The notes under the pieces were generated by a model. It searched no databases, was not told the origin of the DNA, and was given only the letters and a program-made list of their open reading frames with translations. Of a stretch of 20,761 nt of DNA, positions 7,491 through 14,744 are shown piece after piece (position 1 is the first letter of the stretch; the number at the start of each line of letters is the position of its first letter). Origin of the DNA: JAMLIO01 sp031412575 (GTDB lineage: Bacteria > Bdellovibrionota > Bdellovibrionia > Bdellovibrionales > UBA1609); assembly GCA_031412575.1 (NCBI GenBank), contig JANODG010000096.1, positions 1 to 20,761 on the forward strand, read 5' to 3'. The position numbers and the translations under genes were made by a program.

Positions 7491-9107
7491 ATGTCAAATA
7501 AAGCGTCAGATAAGGATGAGAATTCAAAAACTTCATCCTTAAATTCGAACCTAAGTAAGTCTAAAGCTTCAGTCTCTAAGCTTGCGGGGTTGATGTCTTT
7601 AGGCACTTTAATAAGCAGAGTTTTAGGATTTATCCGCGATCGTTTAGTAGTGCAATTTTTTGATGTTCAAGTGGCCGATGCTTTTTATGCAGCTTACAGA
7701 CTTCCTAACTTTTTTAGAGTTCTTTTAGGCGAGGGCGCACTGTCCGTTTCTTTTTTACCTGCTTATATTGAGCTTAAAGAAAAAAACCAAGGTGAAAAAC
7801 AATTAGCTGGAACAGTTTGGACCTTTTTGTCTTTACTGAGCGCCACTATATCAGCGCTGGGTGTGTTTTATATGGTGGATTTTCTGCCTTATATTATTGA
7901 TGTCGAAAAAATAAGTTTAGTGCCGATGAAGTACGAATCAACTTTGTTGTTTTCTCAAATTATGTTTTCGTATTTATTTTTAGTCAGTCAGTTTGCTTTT
8001 TTTATGTCTTTACTAAATTCTCACGATGAGTTTTTTTTCCCAGGACTTGCACCTGCGTTTTATAATTTGATCGTAATTATAGTTATAATAACAAGACCTG
8101 AGTTTTATGATTTTGAAGGGATAAGTTTACCAATCGCTGTTATTTTTGGTGGAGTTGGGCAGGCCTTAATTTTAATTTTTAAATCCTACAGATTAAAAAT
8201 AATACCTAAGCCAAACTTTTTATTCTTTGATCCAAATTTTTTGAAAGTCATAAAACGAGCGGTGCCAAGCATAATGGGAATAGGGGCCATTCAATTTCTA
8301 GGCGTTTTAAATCTTGGATTTGCAAGTTCCTTAGAAGCCGGGTCAATCACTTACTTATATCTAGCGGATCGATTGTTAGAGCTTCCACAATCTATATTGG
8401 CAATCAGTTTGGGGGCAGCCCTTCTGCCAAGACTTACTTCTTATTGGGCTAAAGATGATCAAACATCTTTCAGAGATCAAATTTTAGAAACAACTGAAAC
8501 TTATTATTTTTTGGCGATCCCATCAGCCATTGGTTTATGGTTTTTGGCAGAGCCTTTGGTAACGCTACTTTTTGCAACTAAAAATTTGAATCAACAAAGT
8601 TTACAAATCACAGCAAGTATTGTTCAAGTTTATGCGTTTACTCTTTTAATCAATGGCACATCAAAACTAATGCTTCAGGGATTTTACGCTGTTAAAAATA
8701 CGCTTTATCCAGCTTTGGCGTCGTGTTTAATTATTTTAATTCATTTCTTCTTAGCTCCATATTTAATGGGTGAATATGGTTTACAAGGATTAGTGTTATC
8801 TACCGTGATATCTTCGACCATTGCATTGATAATTACGTTTGTGGCTTTTCAATTCTATGTAACAAAACTAAGTTTACTACGATTATTTAGGCCTATTCCG
8901 GCTTTGGTTTTACTAAACATATCCACTGTAATAATTTGTATCGCCACACAATATTTTTGGTCTTCAGAAACTAGTTTATTGATTAAAAATATGTATTTGT
9001 TGATTGGCGTTTTAGCGTCTGTGATTGTCTATTTTTTCTTAGCTTACATTAATCATTTTGAACAAACTAAAGTGATCAATTCGATAATAAAGAGGATAAA
9101 AAAATAG
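7491..9107 (+). CDS. murJ: Lipid II flippase MurJ (MviN)
   Basis: An inner-membrane flippase of the MOP superfamily that carries lipid-linked peptidoglycan precursor to the periplasmic side. The 538-residue protein has a charged N-terminal tail of about 30 residues, then the diagnostic first segments: SLGTLISRVLGFIRDR, FYAAYRLPNFFRVLLGEGALSVSFLPAY. Repeated hydrophobic segments, consistent with fourteen helices, run to a basic end (IIKRIKK). Other MurJ motifs are the LPQSILAISLGAALLPRL stretch and the MLQGFYAVKNTLYP stretch. An AGGGGA ribosome site lies eight bases before the ATG. It is the last housekeeping gene before the accessory region. Confidence 0.96.
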   Translation: MSNKASDKDENSKTSSLNSNLSKSKASVSKLAGLMSLGTLISRVLGFIRDRLVVQFFDVQVADAFYAAYRLPNFFRVLLGEGALSVSFLPAYIELKEKNQGEKQLAGTVWTFLSLLSATISALGVFYMVDFLPYIIDVEKISLVPMKYESTLLFSQIMFSYLFLVSQFAFFMSLLNSHDEFFFPGLAPAFYNLIVIIVIITRPEFYDFEGISLPIAVIFGGVGQALILIFKSYRLKIIPKPNFLFFDPNFLKVIKRAVPSIMGIGAIQFLGVLNLGFASSLEAGSITYLYLADRLLELPQSILAISLGAALLPRLTSYWAKDDQTSFRDQILETTETYYFLAIPSAIGLWFLAEPLVTLLFATKNLNQQSLQITASIVQVYAFTLLINGTSKLMLQGFYAVKNTLYPALASCLIILIHFFLAPYLMGEYGLQGLVLSTVISSTIALIITFVAFQFYVTKLSLLRLFRPIPALVLLNISTVIICIATQYFWSSETSLLIKNMYLLIGVLASVIVYFFLAYINHFEQTKVINSIIKRIKK

Positions 9108-9123
9108 ATACAGCTTTAATTAA

Positions 9124-9324
9124 TTAAAACGTTTTCTAAAACCTGATCATAAGATTAAGTTTAAAGTTTCTAGCCAACAACTTAGAACATCAATTAATGT
9201 CGGTGTGGCTTTGAATAGCCAAGATTTAAGAAAAATTAAAAACCTCTGCCGATATATCGCAAGATACACCGAACTGGCTTGATCGCTTAAAGTTGCTAAT
9301 GCCAAGGCTTTATTCTCATCACGT
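9124..9324 (+). pseudogene. Decayed IS91-like transposase fragment
   Basis: One frame here reads RTSINVGVALNSQDLRKIKN followed by LCRYIARYTELA, then a TGA at 9280-9282, then SLKVANAKALFSSR and a TAA at 9325. This resembles a core stretch of IS91-type (Y2) transposases, whose consensus runs roughly 'hagvav...dr..lerLcRYiaRpp.a..rL....nGkv.y.LK'. There is no start codon, ribosome site or intact reading frame, and both ends of the protein are gone. The match is by eye to remembered family consensus. It marks the left border of the accessory region and implies past mobile-element activity at this spot. Confidence 0.55.
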
Positions 9325-9593
9325 TAAAAATGTTTTATATTAAATGATGATTTCTTAGTAATTTTATAATTTCTAATTGGTGGGTTTTTACGCCGCTTTG
9401 TCGTCGTCATAGGAATTAATTTAGTTAAATAAAAAAAGTTTAATTTTAGAAATCTTCAAAATTAAGTAAATGTTTTGTTGATAGCAATTTTTTTAAATTG
9501 AGAATTTGAATTAAAATTTGATTTTACATAGGCTGTATTATAATTTTCGAAATTTTCCTAACTGACATAAAGTTTAAAAAATAGAAATTAATG
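9325..9593. other. Very AT-rich gene-free spacer
   Basis: Between the transposase remnant and the end of the E1-like gene there is no open frame of note. The stretch is rich in T and A runs. The only structure seen is a loose pair TGACAT (9563-9568) and ATGTCA (9591-9596) that overlaps the stop codon of the E1-like gene and could help end its transcript. The rest appears to be degraded sequence. Confidence 0.6.
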
Positions 9594-10694
9594 TCATGAT
9601 TGTTCATTTGATCGGCTACCGTGATTCAGGCATGATTTCGCTTGGCTTATACTAATAATCTTTGAACTATTATTTGAAAACCAATCGGTTTGTATTAGCG
9701 TGTTAATGGTTATGGGTTTTCTAAACCCACCTAAAAAACAAGCTGCTTCAAAAGCTGCTATAGAACATGTATTTGCTAGTATAGGAGCAAACGCTCTTTT
9801 TGCAGCTTTCATATTTCTTTTATGATGATCAATTCCCATGGTTTGCTGTAGGTATTCAACAGCACACATATAACAAGCTGAAGAACTATTTACCGTAAGA
9901 GGCCCAACGATGTTACCGCCGAGACTGAGAAGAGGAACTTTTACACTCGCGCATGCCTCAGCAATCGATACTCCAGGATATATTTGAACCACATTTTTTC
10001 TATAGTAGCTAAACGGATTTAGCACCAGATCCACATTTTCTATTATTGGAACTAAATCTTGTGTTTTTTCAATTTTTTTATTGATTGGTATAAAACTAGA
10101 AACCTTGTTAATGCCAGCTAAATTTTCTGCGGCAGCCTCAACTTTAAGTCTGCCAACATCACTCATTTTGTAAAGTATTTGCCTATCGAGATTGCTAGCA
10201 TCTACAACGTCAAAGTCCACGCCAATAACCGTACCAATACCCATTCGCATTGCAAATAATGAAAGCCATGTGCCGTAACCACCTAAACCTACGATTACAA
10301 TAGATTTTTGCGATAACCTTTTTTGATAATCTGCTCCTGAAATTAGATCATTCTCAAACGAATTAAAAAATCGAATTTGTCTGTCAAACGGTTTGTCTTC
10401 GACTTTGGAAGAAGGTGTTGAGATACCTCTTACAATAGCACCTAAGTCTTCCAAAACTTTAAAAATTTTTTGCACGTCTGCTTTTGCAACACCAGTGTCT
10501 GTAGATAATACGTAGATTGCTTGTTCGGTGCTTTGGGCGAAAATTCCATTTGTAAGTTGGTTGACTATTGAAGCCACAACTTCAACTTTAACACCAGAAA
10601 AATCGATTCTTTTATTTAAAGTTGTTGAGTATAACTCAAACCTACTTTCCGTTTGATTGTATTCAAAACTAGCTTGAATCTGAAAAACAAACAA
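9594..10694 (-). CDS. E1/ThiF-like (MccB/ocin-ThiF type) peptide-modification protein
   Basis: A 366-residue two-part protein. Residues about 30-92 look like a small winged-helix domain (ending FKVLEDLGAIVRG), comparable to the leader-binding domains fused to E1-like enzymes of RiPP pathways. Residues 130-330 are a ThiF/E1 fold: GLGGYG nucleotide loop (136-141), acidic strand end D160, NLDRQ (168-172) and K184. A CxxC (C274, C277) and a late C355-x-x-H358 may form the structural zinc site usually made by two CxxC pairs. By eye, the family's Mg-ATP-coordinating Asp after the DLVL strand (D222-L225) is replaced by about S229, so adenylation may be altered or lost. The start is TTG with AAGGAG eight bases upstream, two bases after the preceding gene. 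It is the last gene of the operon. Exact chemistry is unknown. Confidence 0.75.
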   Translation of the reverse strand: MFVFQIQASFEYNQTESRFELYSTTLNKRIDFSGVKVEVVASIVNQLTNGIFAQSTEQAIYVLSTDTGVAKADVQKIFKVLEDLGAIVRGISTPSSKVEDKPFDRQIRFFNSFENDLISGADYQKRLSQKSIVIVGLGGYGTWLSLFAMRMGIGTVIGVDFDVVDASNLDRQILYKMSDVGRLKVEAAAENLAGINKVSSFIPINKKIEKTQDLVPIIENVDLVLNPFSYYRKNVVQIYPGVSIAEACASVKVPLLSLGGNIVGPLTVNSSSACYMCAVEYLQQTMGIDHHKRNMKAAKRAFAPILANTCSIAAFEAACFLGGFRKPITINTLIQTDWFSNNSSKIISISQAKSCLNHGSRSNEQS

Positions 10695-10696
10695 TT

Positions 10697-11497
10697 TTAC
10701 TCCTTATTTTTGTGGCCAAACGCAATAGAATATACTGCCTGCTTTGAGTAATTAGGAATTTTTAATAACGAGCATGCCATAGAGTCATTTATAGCTGGTG
10801 ATACTAAGCTTTCTAATCGCAAAGTCCTTGCTTTAGTCATGATATCCTGGCAAATAATGCCAGAAATTAAATACATTTTTCGGAGAATGGAGTCCGACTT
10901 GTATGCGAGCAAAAGTTGTCCAATATCTACAACTAGGAACATTGTAAACACACCATTTCTGGAAGTCTCCATTCCATTCAAAATATCAATAGTTTCTTGT
11001 GTAAAGTCTCCAGACCGTACAACATTAATGTCGGTGCCTGATATTTCATAAACGCCTTTTTCTAAACCTTGAACCTTATAAACCACTAAGTAATACGAAA
11101 AAAATTTTTTAAAATCTTTTAATAAGGGTTCTTTGATTAGTTCTAAAAAATCTTTCCAATCATTTTTACTAATCGTTGCGCCACCAAATTTTCTAATCGA
11201 GCGCCGACTCTTTATTAATTCCAATAAATTACTATGGATTTTTTCAGGTTTTATGATAATTCTGCCAACGCCAGCCTTCACCCTTCGAGAGCGGTCAAAA
11301 AAAGCTAGTGAATCACGCCATCCCTTTTCGCACCAATCATCTATAAATTTATTCGCGTGCTGAACTGAAAGATGGTGAACTTCGCGCATATTACTTACTA
11401 TATTTGGAATTGTTATATCTTTAGTTTCATAACCTATAACTGTGTTCTGCATCTTGCTGTCTTCAGTAGATAAAAACCAGTATTTATCATGTATCAT
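10697..11497 (-). CDS. Nitroreductase/SagB-like FMN protein carrying the phosphate-binding half-site
   Basis: A 266-residue protein of the nitroreductase superfamily. Residues 97-106 read SRRSIRKFGG, the FMN-phosphate motif of the family. Later segments LEKGVYEIS, FTMFLVVDIGQLLLAYKS and RKMYLISGIICQDIMTKA match the core strands and helix of SagB-type dehydrogenases. The C-terminus FGHKNKE resembles the family's basic FMN-phosphate end. The 'pSgGxxP' loop that covers the flavin in SagB proteins is missing: the segment after residue 120 runs straight into EPLLKDFKKFFSYYLVVYK. The first 95 residues are not recognised. It overlaps the upstream SagB-like gene by 11 bases. SagB enzymes oxidise azolines to azoles in modified peptides; with no YcaO here, another two-electron oxidation is likely. 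Confidence 0.75.
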   Translation of the reverse strand: MIHDKYWFLSTEDSKMQNTVIGYETKDITIPNIVSNMREVHHLSVQHANKFIDDWCEKGWRDSLAFFDRSRRVKAGVGRIIIKPEKIHSNLLELIKSRRSIRKFGGATISKNDWKDFLELIKEPLLKDFKKFFSYYLVVYKVQGLEKGVYEISGTDINVVRSGDFTQETIDILNGMETSRNGVFTMFLVVDIGQLLLAYKSDSILRKMYLISGIICQDIMTKARTLRLESLVSPAINDSMACSLLKIPNYSKQAVYSIAFGHKNKE

Positions 11498-12533
11498 TTA
11501 TTATCGCCCCGATTGCTTGCACCGATTCGTCGAAAGGGTCAATTCCTAATGCTTTTTCAAAAATTTCAATATCTTCAAGTACAATATTTAAGTTTAAGTC
11601 AGATATGCCACAAAGCTTGCTCAATGTACCAAGCATATGTCCGACATCCATATGAACGCTTCTAAATGTCCTAGGTTCACGATACCTGTATCTGTTGCGC
11701 TCCCACTTTGAAGAAAAAATAAACATACCTACAAGTTTCTCTTTAAGTATTCCCCACGAGTGAAAAATTTTGTCCCAGTCTAAATTAGTTTCAAAATTAA
11801 TCTCATCAAGTGTATGTGCCCCAACATTAATATGAAAGACTTTATAATTGTTTAAATCAGGCAAGATCATGTATCCTTCGGTAGGATGTCTTCCACCACC
11901 AGAGGGGCTAGTTTTCAATAAAATATCCTCCCCTAACCATGGCGTTTTTTTGGTACTAATAATTCCGAAAACTAAAGCAGCATACTGCTTCAAAAGGCCT
12001 TCGTGGGACTCGTAATTTACAAGACATTCTTGGCGAATTTTTTTAATCTTTGGCAAATCTATTGTGTTTTTTGGGTTGCTTGTAACTTTATACCTTTGAA
12101 TATCTGGTTGTATTCGGGTGTAATTCTTCATTACCTCTATTGCTTCTTCTCGGCCAGTGCCTGAGATGCTATAGTCTAAAAATTTACTATCCCAGGTCAA
12201 AAAGTGATAATGGGCTGTTGCGCTTAAGCCCATTGAAGCCCACTCTTCAAAAATTGTTTTTTTTAAAGATACTCTTTTTACAAAACCTTTTGAAATAAAT
12301 AATTCGTAAAGTGTTTTGAAATCAGCTGTATTCAATTTCATTATAAATAATATAGATTTATACCACTGCTCAATAGTCATGGGTTTGAACAATGCAGCAA
12401 GTACTAGGGCAGACACCTCGTCGAATTGCCAACTTAAATTCTGCTTCGAGTCGACCAATAACCATTTACCCTCGATCCCGGCTAGAACTGGTGGAAATAG
12501 TTGAAGGTGGGGATCCCAAAAAAATTTTTTCAT
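11487..12533 (-). CDS. SagB-type dehydrogenase-like protein with N-terminal winged-helix-like domain
   Basis: 348 residues. Residues about 35-92 (DEVSALVLAALFKPMTIEQW ... FISKGFVKRV) look like a PqqD/RRE-type winged helix. AHYHFLTWDSKF (107-118) and SPSGGGRHPTEGY (209-221), then RYRYREPRTFRSVHMDVGHM (281-300), are clear SagB-family signatures. The usual RRSxR flavin-phosphate motif is replaced by ECLVN (169-173) within IRQECLVNYES, so this chain appears unable to hold the FMN phosphate alone. The adjacent SagB-like protein keeps exactly that motif and lacks the SPSGG loop, suggesting a composite site. It starts at ATG 12531-12533, twelve bases after the putative precursor gene, and overlaps the next gene by 11 bases. 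A flavin-dependent peptide oxidoreductase role is inferred. Confidence 0.8.
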   Translation of the reverse strand: MKKFFWDPHLQLFPPVLAGIEGKWLLVDSKQNLSWQFDEVSALVLAALFKPMTIEQWYKSILFIMKLNTADFKTLYELFISKGFVKRVSLKKTIFEEWASMGLSATAHYHFLTWDSKFLDYSISGTGREEAIEVMKNYTRIQPDIQRYKVTSNPKNTIDLPKIKKIRQECLVNYESHEGLLKQYAALVFGIISTKKTPWLGEDILLKTSPSGGGRHPTEGYMILPDLNNYKVFHINVGAHTLDEINFETNLDWDKIFHSWGILKEKLVGMFIFSSKWERNRYRYREPRTFRSVHMDVGHMLGTLSKLCGISDLNLNIVLEDIEIFEKALGIDPFDESVQAIGAIINDT

Positions 12534-12545
12534 ATCAATAAACTT

Positions 12546-12926
12546 TTAATTGTCAGATTGTAACAAAACTCCACCTGCTGAAAGCTGATCCATCACAGAC
12601 TCATCTAAAATAAGTCCATCAGGAAGAGTTATCTGGCCTAAATCCGCACTAGGTAAAATTTGTATAATTATCTCGTCTTCTACGTCCATATTGGGACCAA
12701 CTACTTTAATCGCTAACCCATCGAGACTTGCGGCTGCAGATAGATCAACAATGTTGTATGTTTTTATTACTATAGATCCATCTTCTCGCACGGCTTCAAT
12801 TCCAGCATGATCGAGAGCTGCACTTGTATTCTCGAATGAAAATGCAGTTTGGTTTAAACCAACTAGACCCAATGCAACACTTAAATTCGCTATAACTGCA
12901 GATGTTTGTTTTTTGATTAAACTCAT
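12546..12926 (-). CDS. Putative modified-peptide precursor with GG and seven-residue C-terminal tail
   Basis: A 126-residue protein of unknown family, first in the operon and immediately before the modification genes. The chosen ATG (12924-12926) has AGGAG seven bases upstream; an in-frame ATG at 12989 lacks this and adds an implausible tail. The N-terminus (MSLIKKQ then a hydrophobic run to TAFS, about residues 8-30) could be a secretion signal or a leader helix. The middle is acidic and beta-like. The C-terminus DESVMDQLSAGG-VLLQSDN resembles the end of bacteriocin-type leaders (acidic helix, L-x-GG), leaving VLLQSDN, seven residues ending in Asn. There is no Cys and there are few Ser/Thr in the tail, so azole formation is unlikely. 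That it is a precursor is inferred from size and position; a secreted substrate protein is the alternative. Confidence 0.6.
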   Translation of the reverse strand: MSLIKKQTSAVIANLSVALGLVGLNQTAFSFENTSAALDHAGIEAVREDGSIVIKTYNIVDLSAAASLDGLAIKVVGPNMDVEDEIIIQILPSADLGQITLPDGLILDESVMDQLSAGGVLLQSDN

Positions 12927-12980
12927 ATTTTCTCCTAAAGTTTGGTTTTTCGTCTCTAAATCTATATTATATATATTAAT

Positions 12981-13011
12981 ATTATACATTCTGATATATG
13001 TGCTTATTCAA
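12981..13011 (-). promoter_or_regulatory. Possible promoter for the peptide operon
   Basis: On the minus strand TTGAAT (13011-13006) and TATAAT (12986-12981) are separated by 19 bases, slightly wide. The -10 box lies about 55 bases before the precursor ATG. The whole 115-base divergent region is extremely AT-rich with several TATA-like strings, so the exact boxes are uncertain. The GNAT gene must be read from the same region. Confidence 0.3.
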
Positions 13012-13040
13012 AGTGTTTTTTTTTAGAAAGAGGACAAAAA

Positions 13041-13589
13041 TTGTCTATAAATCAAGAATTTCGAATAGATAGAGGTATAAAGTCGGAAGCTCGAGACGTT
13101 GCAAGTGTTCACATATCGTCTTGGCAAGAAACATATGAAGGCATAATGGACTCCGCGTATTTGGCTTCATTATCCATTTCAAAAAGGACTGCAAACTGGG
13201 AGCAGTATATTGAAAGCCCAAATTATAACCAAGACCAGATCTTATTAATTTTAAAACTAGTAAAGTCGAAAAAAATTATAGGGTTTTGTGCTGTTAGCCC
13301 GGCGAGATTGTTTCGTGATCAATTTGATTATGAGATTCAAGCGATATATGTGCTTAAAAAATTTCAAAATAAAGGCCTAGGTAAAACACTTTTCCTCGAG
13401 GCTGCAAATTTTGTGCGATCTTTAAATAAGAATTCATTTTATCTTGGAGTTTTGGAGGAGAATAAAACAATTAAATTCTATGAACATATGGATGGCCAGT
13501 TGCATTCCCAATTTGAAATGGTGTCAATTGGAAACCATACTCACAAAGAAATTTTTTATTCTTGGAGGGTAGACGAATTACAAAAATAG
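13041..13589 (+). CDS. GNAT-family N-acetyltransferase
   Basis: A 182-residue acetyl-CoA-dependent acyltransferase. The N-terminal ASVHISSWQETYEGIMDSAY is typical of the RimI/YjaB-like GNAT group. QAIYVLKKFQNKGLGKTLF (residues 100-118) is motif A, with the acetyl-CoA pyrophosphate loop Q109-N-K-G-L-G114. FYLGVLEENKTIKFYEHM (133-150) is the motif B region. The start is TTG at 13041 with AGGA six bases upstream. It is transcribed divergently from the putative precursor operon, and its 3' end overlaps the AMMECR1-like gene. The acceptor is unknown. Context permits acetylation of the peptide product (maturation or self-protection), but this is only suggested by proximity. Confidence 0.85.
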   Translation: MSINQEFRIDRGIKSEARDVASVHISSWQETYEGIMDSAYLASLSISKRTANWEQYIESPNYNQDQILLILKLVKSKKIIGFCAVSPARLFRDQFDYEIQAIYVLKKFQNKGLGKTLFLEAANFVRSLNKNSFYLGVLEENKTIKFYEHMDGQLHSQFEMVSIGNHTHKEIFYSWRVDELQK

Positions 13590-14167
13590 AAGATTCTCTA
13601 GATAAAAACGATTATTTTTTTCTATTTAATTTAATTAGGAATTTATCTTTGAAATGGGATGAAATTTGTCTTGATTCCAAACTAGTGAGATCGCTTACGT
13701 TAGGCGCTCAAGATTTAAATCCTCTACTAATAAGCAAAAAGGGCGTTTTTGTCGCGTGGCTTGATCAAAACGATAAAGTTCTTGAATGTCGCGGATTTGT
13801 TTTCCCTCAAAGAATTTTAATATTGAACGCTCTTCACGCAGGAAGTTTAGGTATCAACGCAATATTAAACAGTTTATCTTCTAAAGCAATTTTGACAAAG
13901 ATAGAAATTTATTTGGTGAATCAAATTGAAAATATTAGTTCAATCAATGAAATTGAAATAGGCAAACATGGTTTAATACTTATGCTCTCTGAGAACTTAG
14001 GGTCAGTGCAGCTACCGCATGTGCCCGTGAGAGAAAATTTAAATCAAGAAGATTTTTATCAAAGGGGTTTGGAAAAAATTAAACTAAAAGAGATAGATAT
14101 TAAAACGTTGAAAATGTCGACGTTTACTGTTGAATCCTATCGTGAATTGGATGCGAAATACTTCTGA
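13562..14167 (+). CDS. Strongly diverged AMMECR1-domain protein
   Basis: About 195-201 residues. The order of segments follows the AMMECR1 domain: KKGVFVAWLDQNDKVLECRG (59-78) matches the family's 'prGaFVtl...g.LrGCIG'. It is followed by FPQRILILNALHAGSLGINA, a strand TKIEIYLVNQIENISSINEI (112-131, matching the 'iEvsvLs..e.i.s..ei' strand), GKHGLIL (134-140) and LPHVPVREN (151-159). The usual GCIG is ECRG here, keeping the Cys but losing the first Gly and the Ile. AMMECR1 proteins often partner with Memo and radical-SAM proteins, and their biochemical role is unsettled. No ATG or GTG is available. The longest frame starts at TTG 13562, but a strong GGAGGG (13564-13569) lies inside it, seven bases before ATT 13577, so a rare start inside the overlap with the GNAT gene is possible. 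Confidence 0.6.
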   Translation: MEGRRITKIEDSLDKNDYFFLFNLIRNLSLKWDEICLDSKLVRSLTLGAQDLNPLLISKKGVFVAWLDQNDKVLECRGFVFPQRILILNALHAGSLGINAILNSLSSKAILTKIEIYLVNQIENISSINEIEIGKHGLILMLSENLGSVQLPHVPVRENLNQEDFYQRGLEKIKLKEIDIKTLKMSTFTVESYRELDAKYF

Positions 14168-14192
14168 TAAGCTTTTAATTTCGCCTTATCAA

Positions 14193-14209
14193 AATGCAAT
14201 AAGTGCATT
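14193..14209. terminator. Small hairpin between convergent AMMECR1-like and mazG genes
   Basis: AATGCA (14193-14198) and TGCATT (14204-14209) form a perfect six-base-pair stem with a five-base loop. On the minus strand it is followed by a short T-run, so it may weakly stop transcription from the mazG side. There is no other feature in this 178-base gap. Confidence 0.25.
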
Positions 14210-14345
14210 AGTCAAATAAAGTTTCAGCGGCCTCGTAACTGTTATCTGTCACACTTATGAATGATGCTATTCCGCATGATTTCTTAATTGTAAAAAAGCA
14301 ATAAATATTTATATCATGCTGGCGTATTAACTTCTACCGACGATA

Positions 14346-14744
14346 TCAAAAATTTTGACTTAAAAGTTCGTGTTCTTTTTCTTTTAAAATTAGTTTTGCT
14401 TTTCTCCAATACAAATCTAATTCTTCAAGACTAAGCTTTTCGAATTTTAAATTGTCCGCTTGAATTTGTTTTTTCATTTCATTCATTCGATCTAAATATC
14501 TTTGATTCGCAATTTCTAAAGTTAAACCAGGATCAAGGTTTAAATGACGTGCCACTTGCACCAATGTAAATAAAACATCCCCAAGTTCATGGGCTTGGTC
14601 TAACCTAGATAATGTTAAACTCTCTTTAAGTTCTTGGATTTCTTCCTCTACCTTTGTCAACACAGAGCCAACGTCCGGCCAGTCAAAAGTTGTGCGATCA
14701 TTTATGCCGATGTTATAGGAAGTTTTTAAGGGATCTTTTGTCAT
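14346..14744 (-). CDS. mazG: Single-domain MazG-type nucleotide pyrophosphohydrolase
   Basis: Hydrolyses nucleoside triphosphates to monophosphate and pyrophosphate, clearing the nucleotide pool. The 132-residue protein contains the all-alpha metal motif KVEEEIQELKE (about residues 31-41) and ELGDVLFTLVQVARHLNLDP (53-72), giving the EExxE...ExxD pattern, plus ANQRYLDRMNEM. These segments correspond to the C-terminal catalytic half of the two-domain E. coli MazG, so this is a half-length form. The lead-in FDWPDVGSVLTKVEEE also matches that half. It is monocistronic on the minus strand. Confidence 0.87.
   Translation of the reverse strand: MTKDPLKTSYNIGINDRTTFDWPDVGSVLTKVEEEIQELKESLTLSRLDQAHELGDVLFTLVQVARHLNLDPGLTLEIANQRYLDRMNEMKKQIQADNLKFEKLSLEELDLYWRKAKLILKEKEHELLSQNF

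Noticed and set aside
10697..12533. Standard azole (TOMM/streptolysin-type) cluster
   Set aside because: No YcaO gene is present and the putative tail has no Cys and only one Ser, so the usual substrate and cyclodehydratase are missing.
12927..12989. In-frame upstream ATG extending the putative precursor by 21 residues
   Set aside because: No ribosome site before it, whereas the internal ATG at 12924-12926 has AGGAG at ideal spacing; the extra residues are Asn/Ile-rich and come from the AT-rich promoter region.
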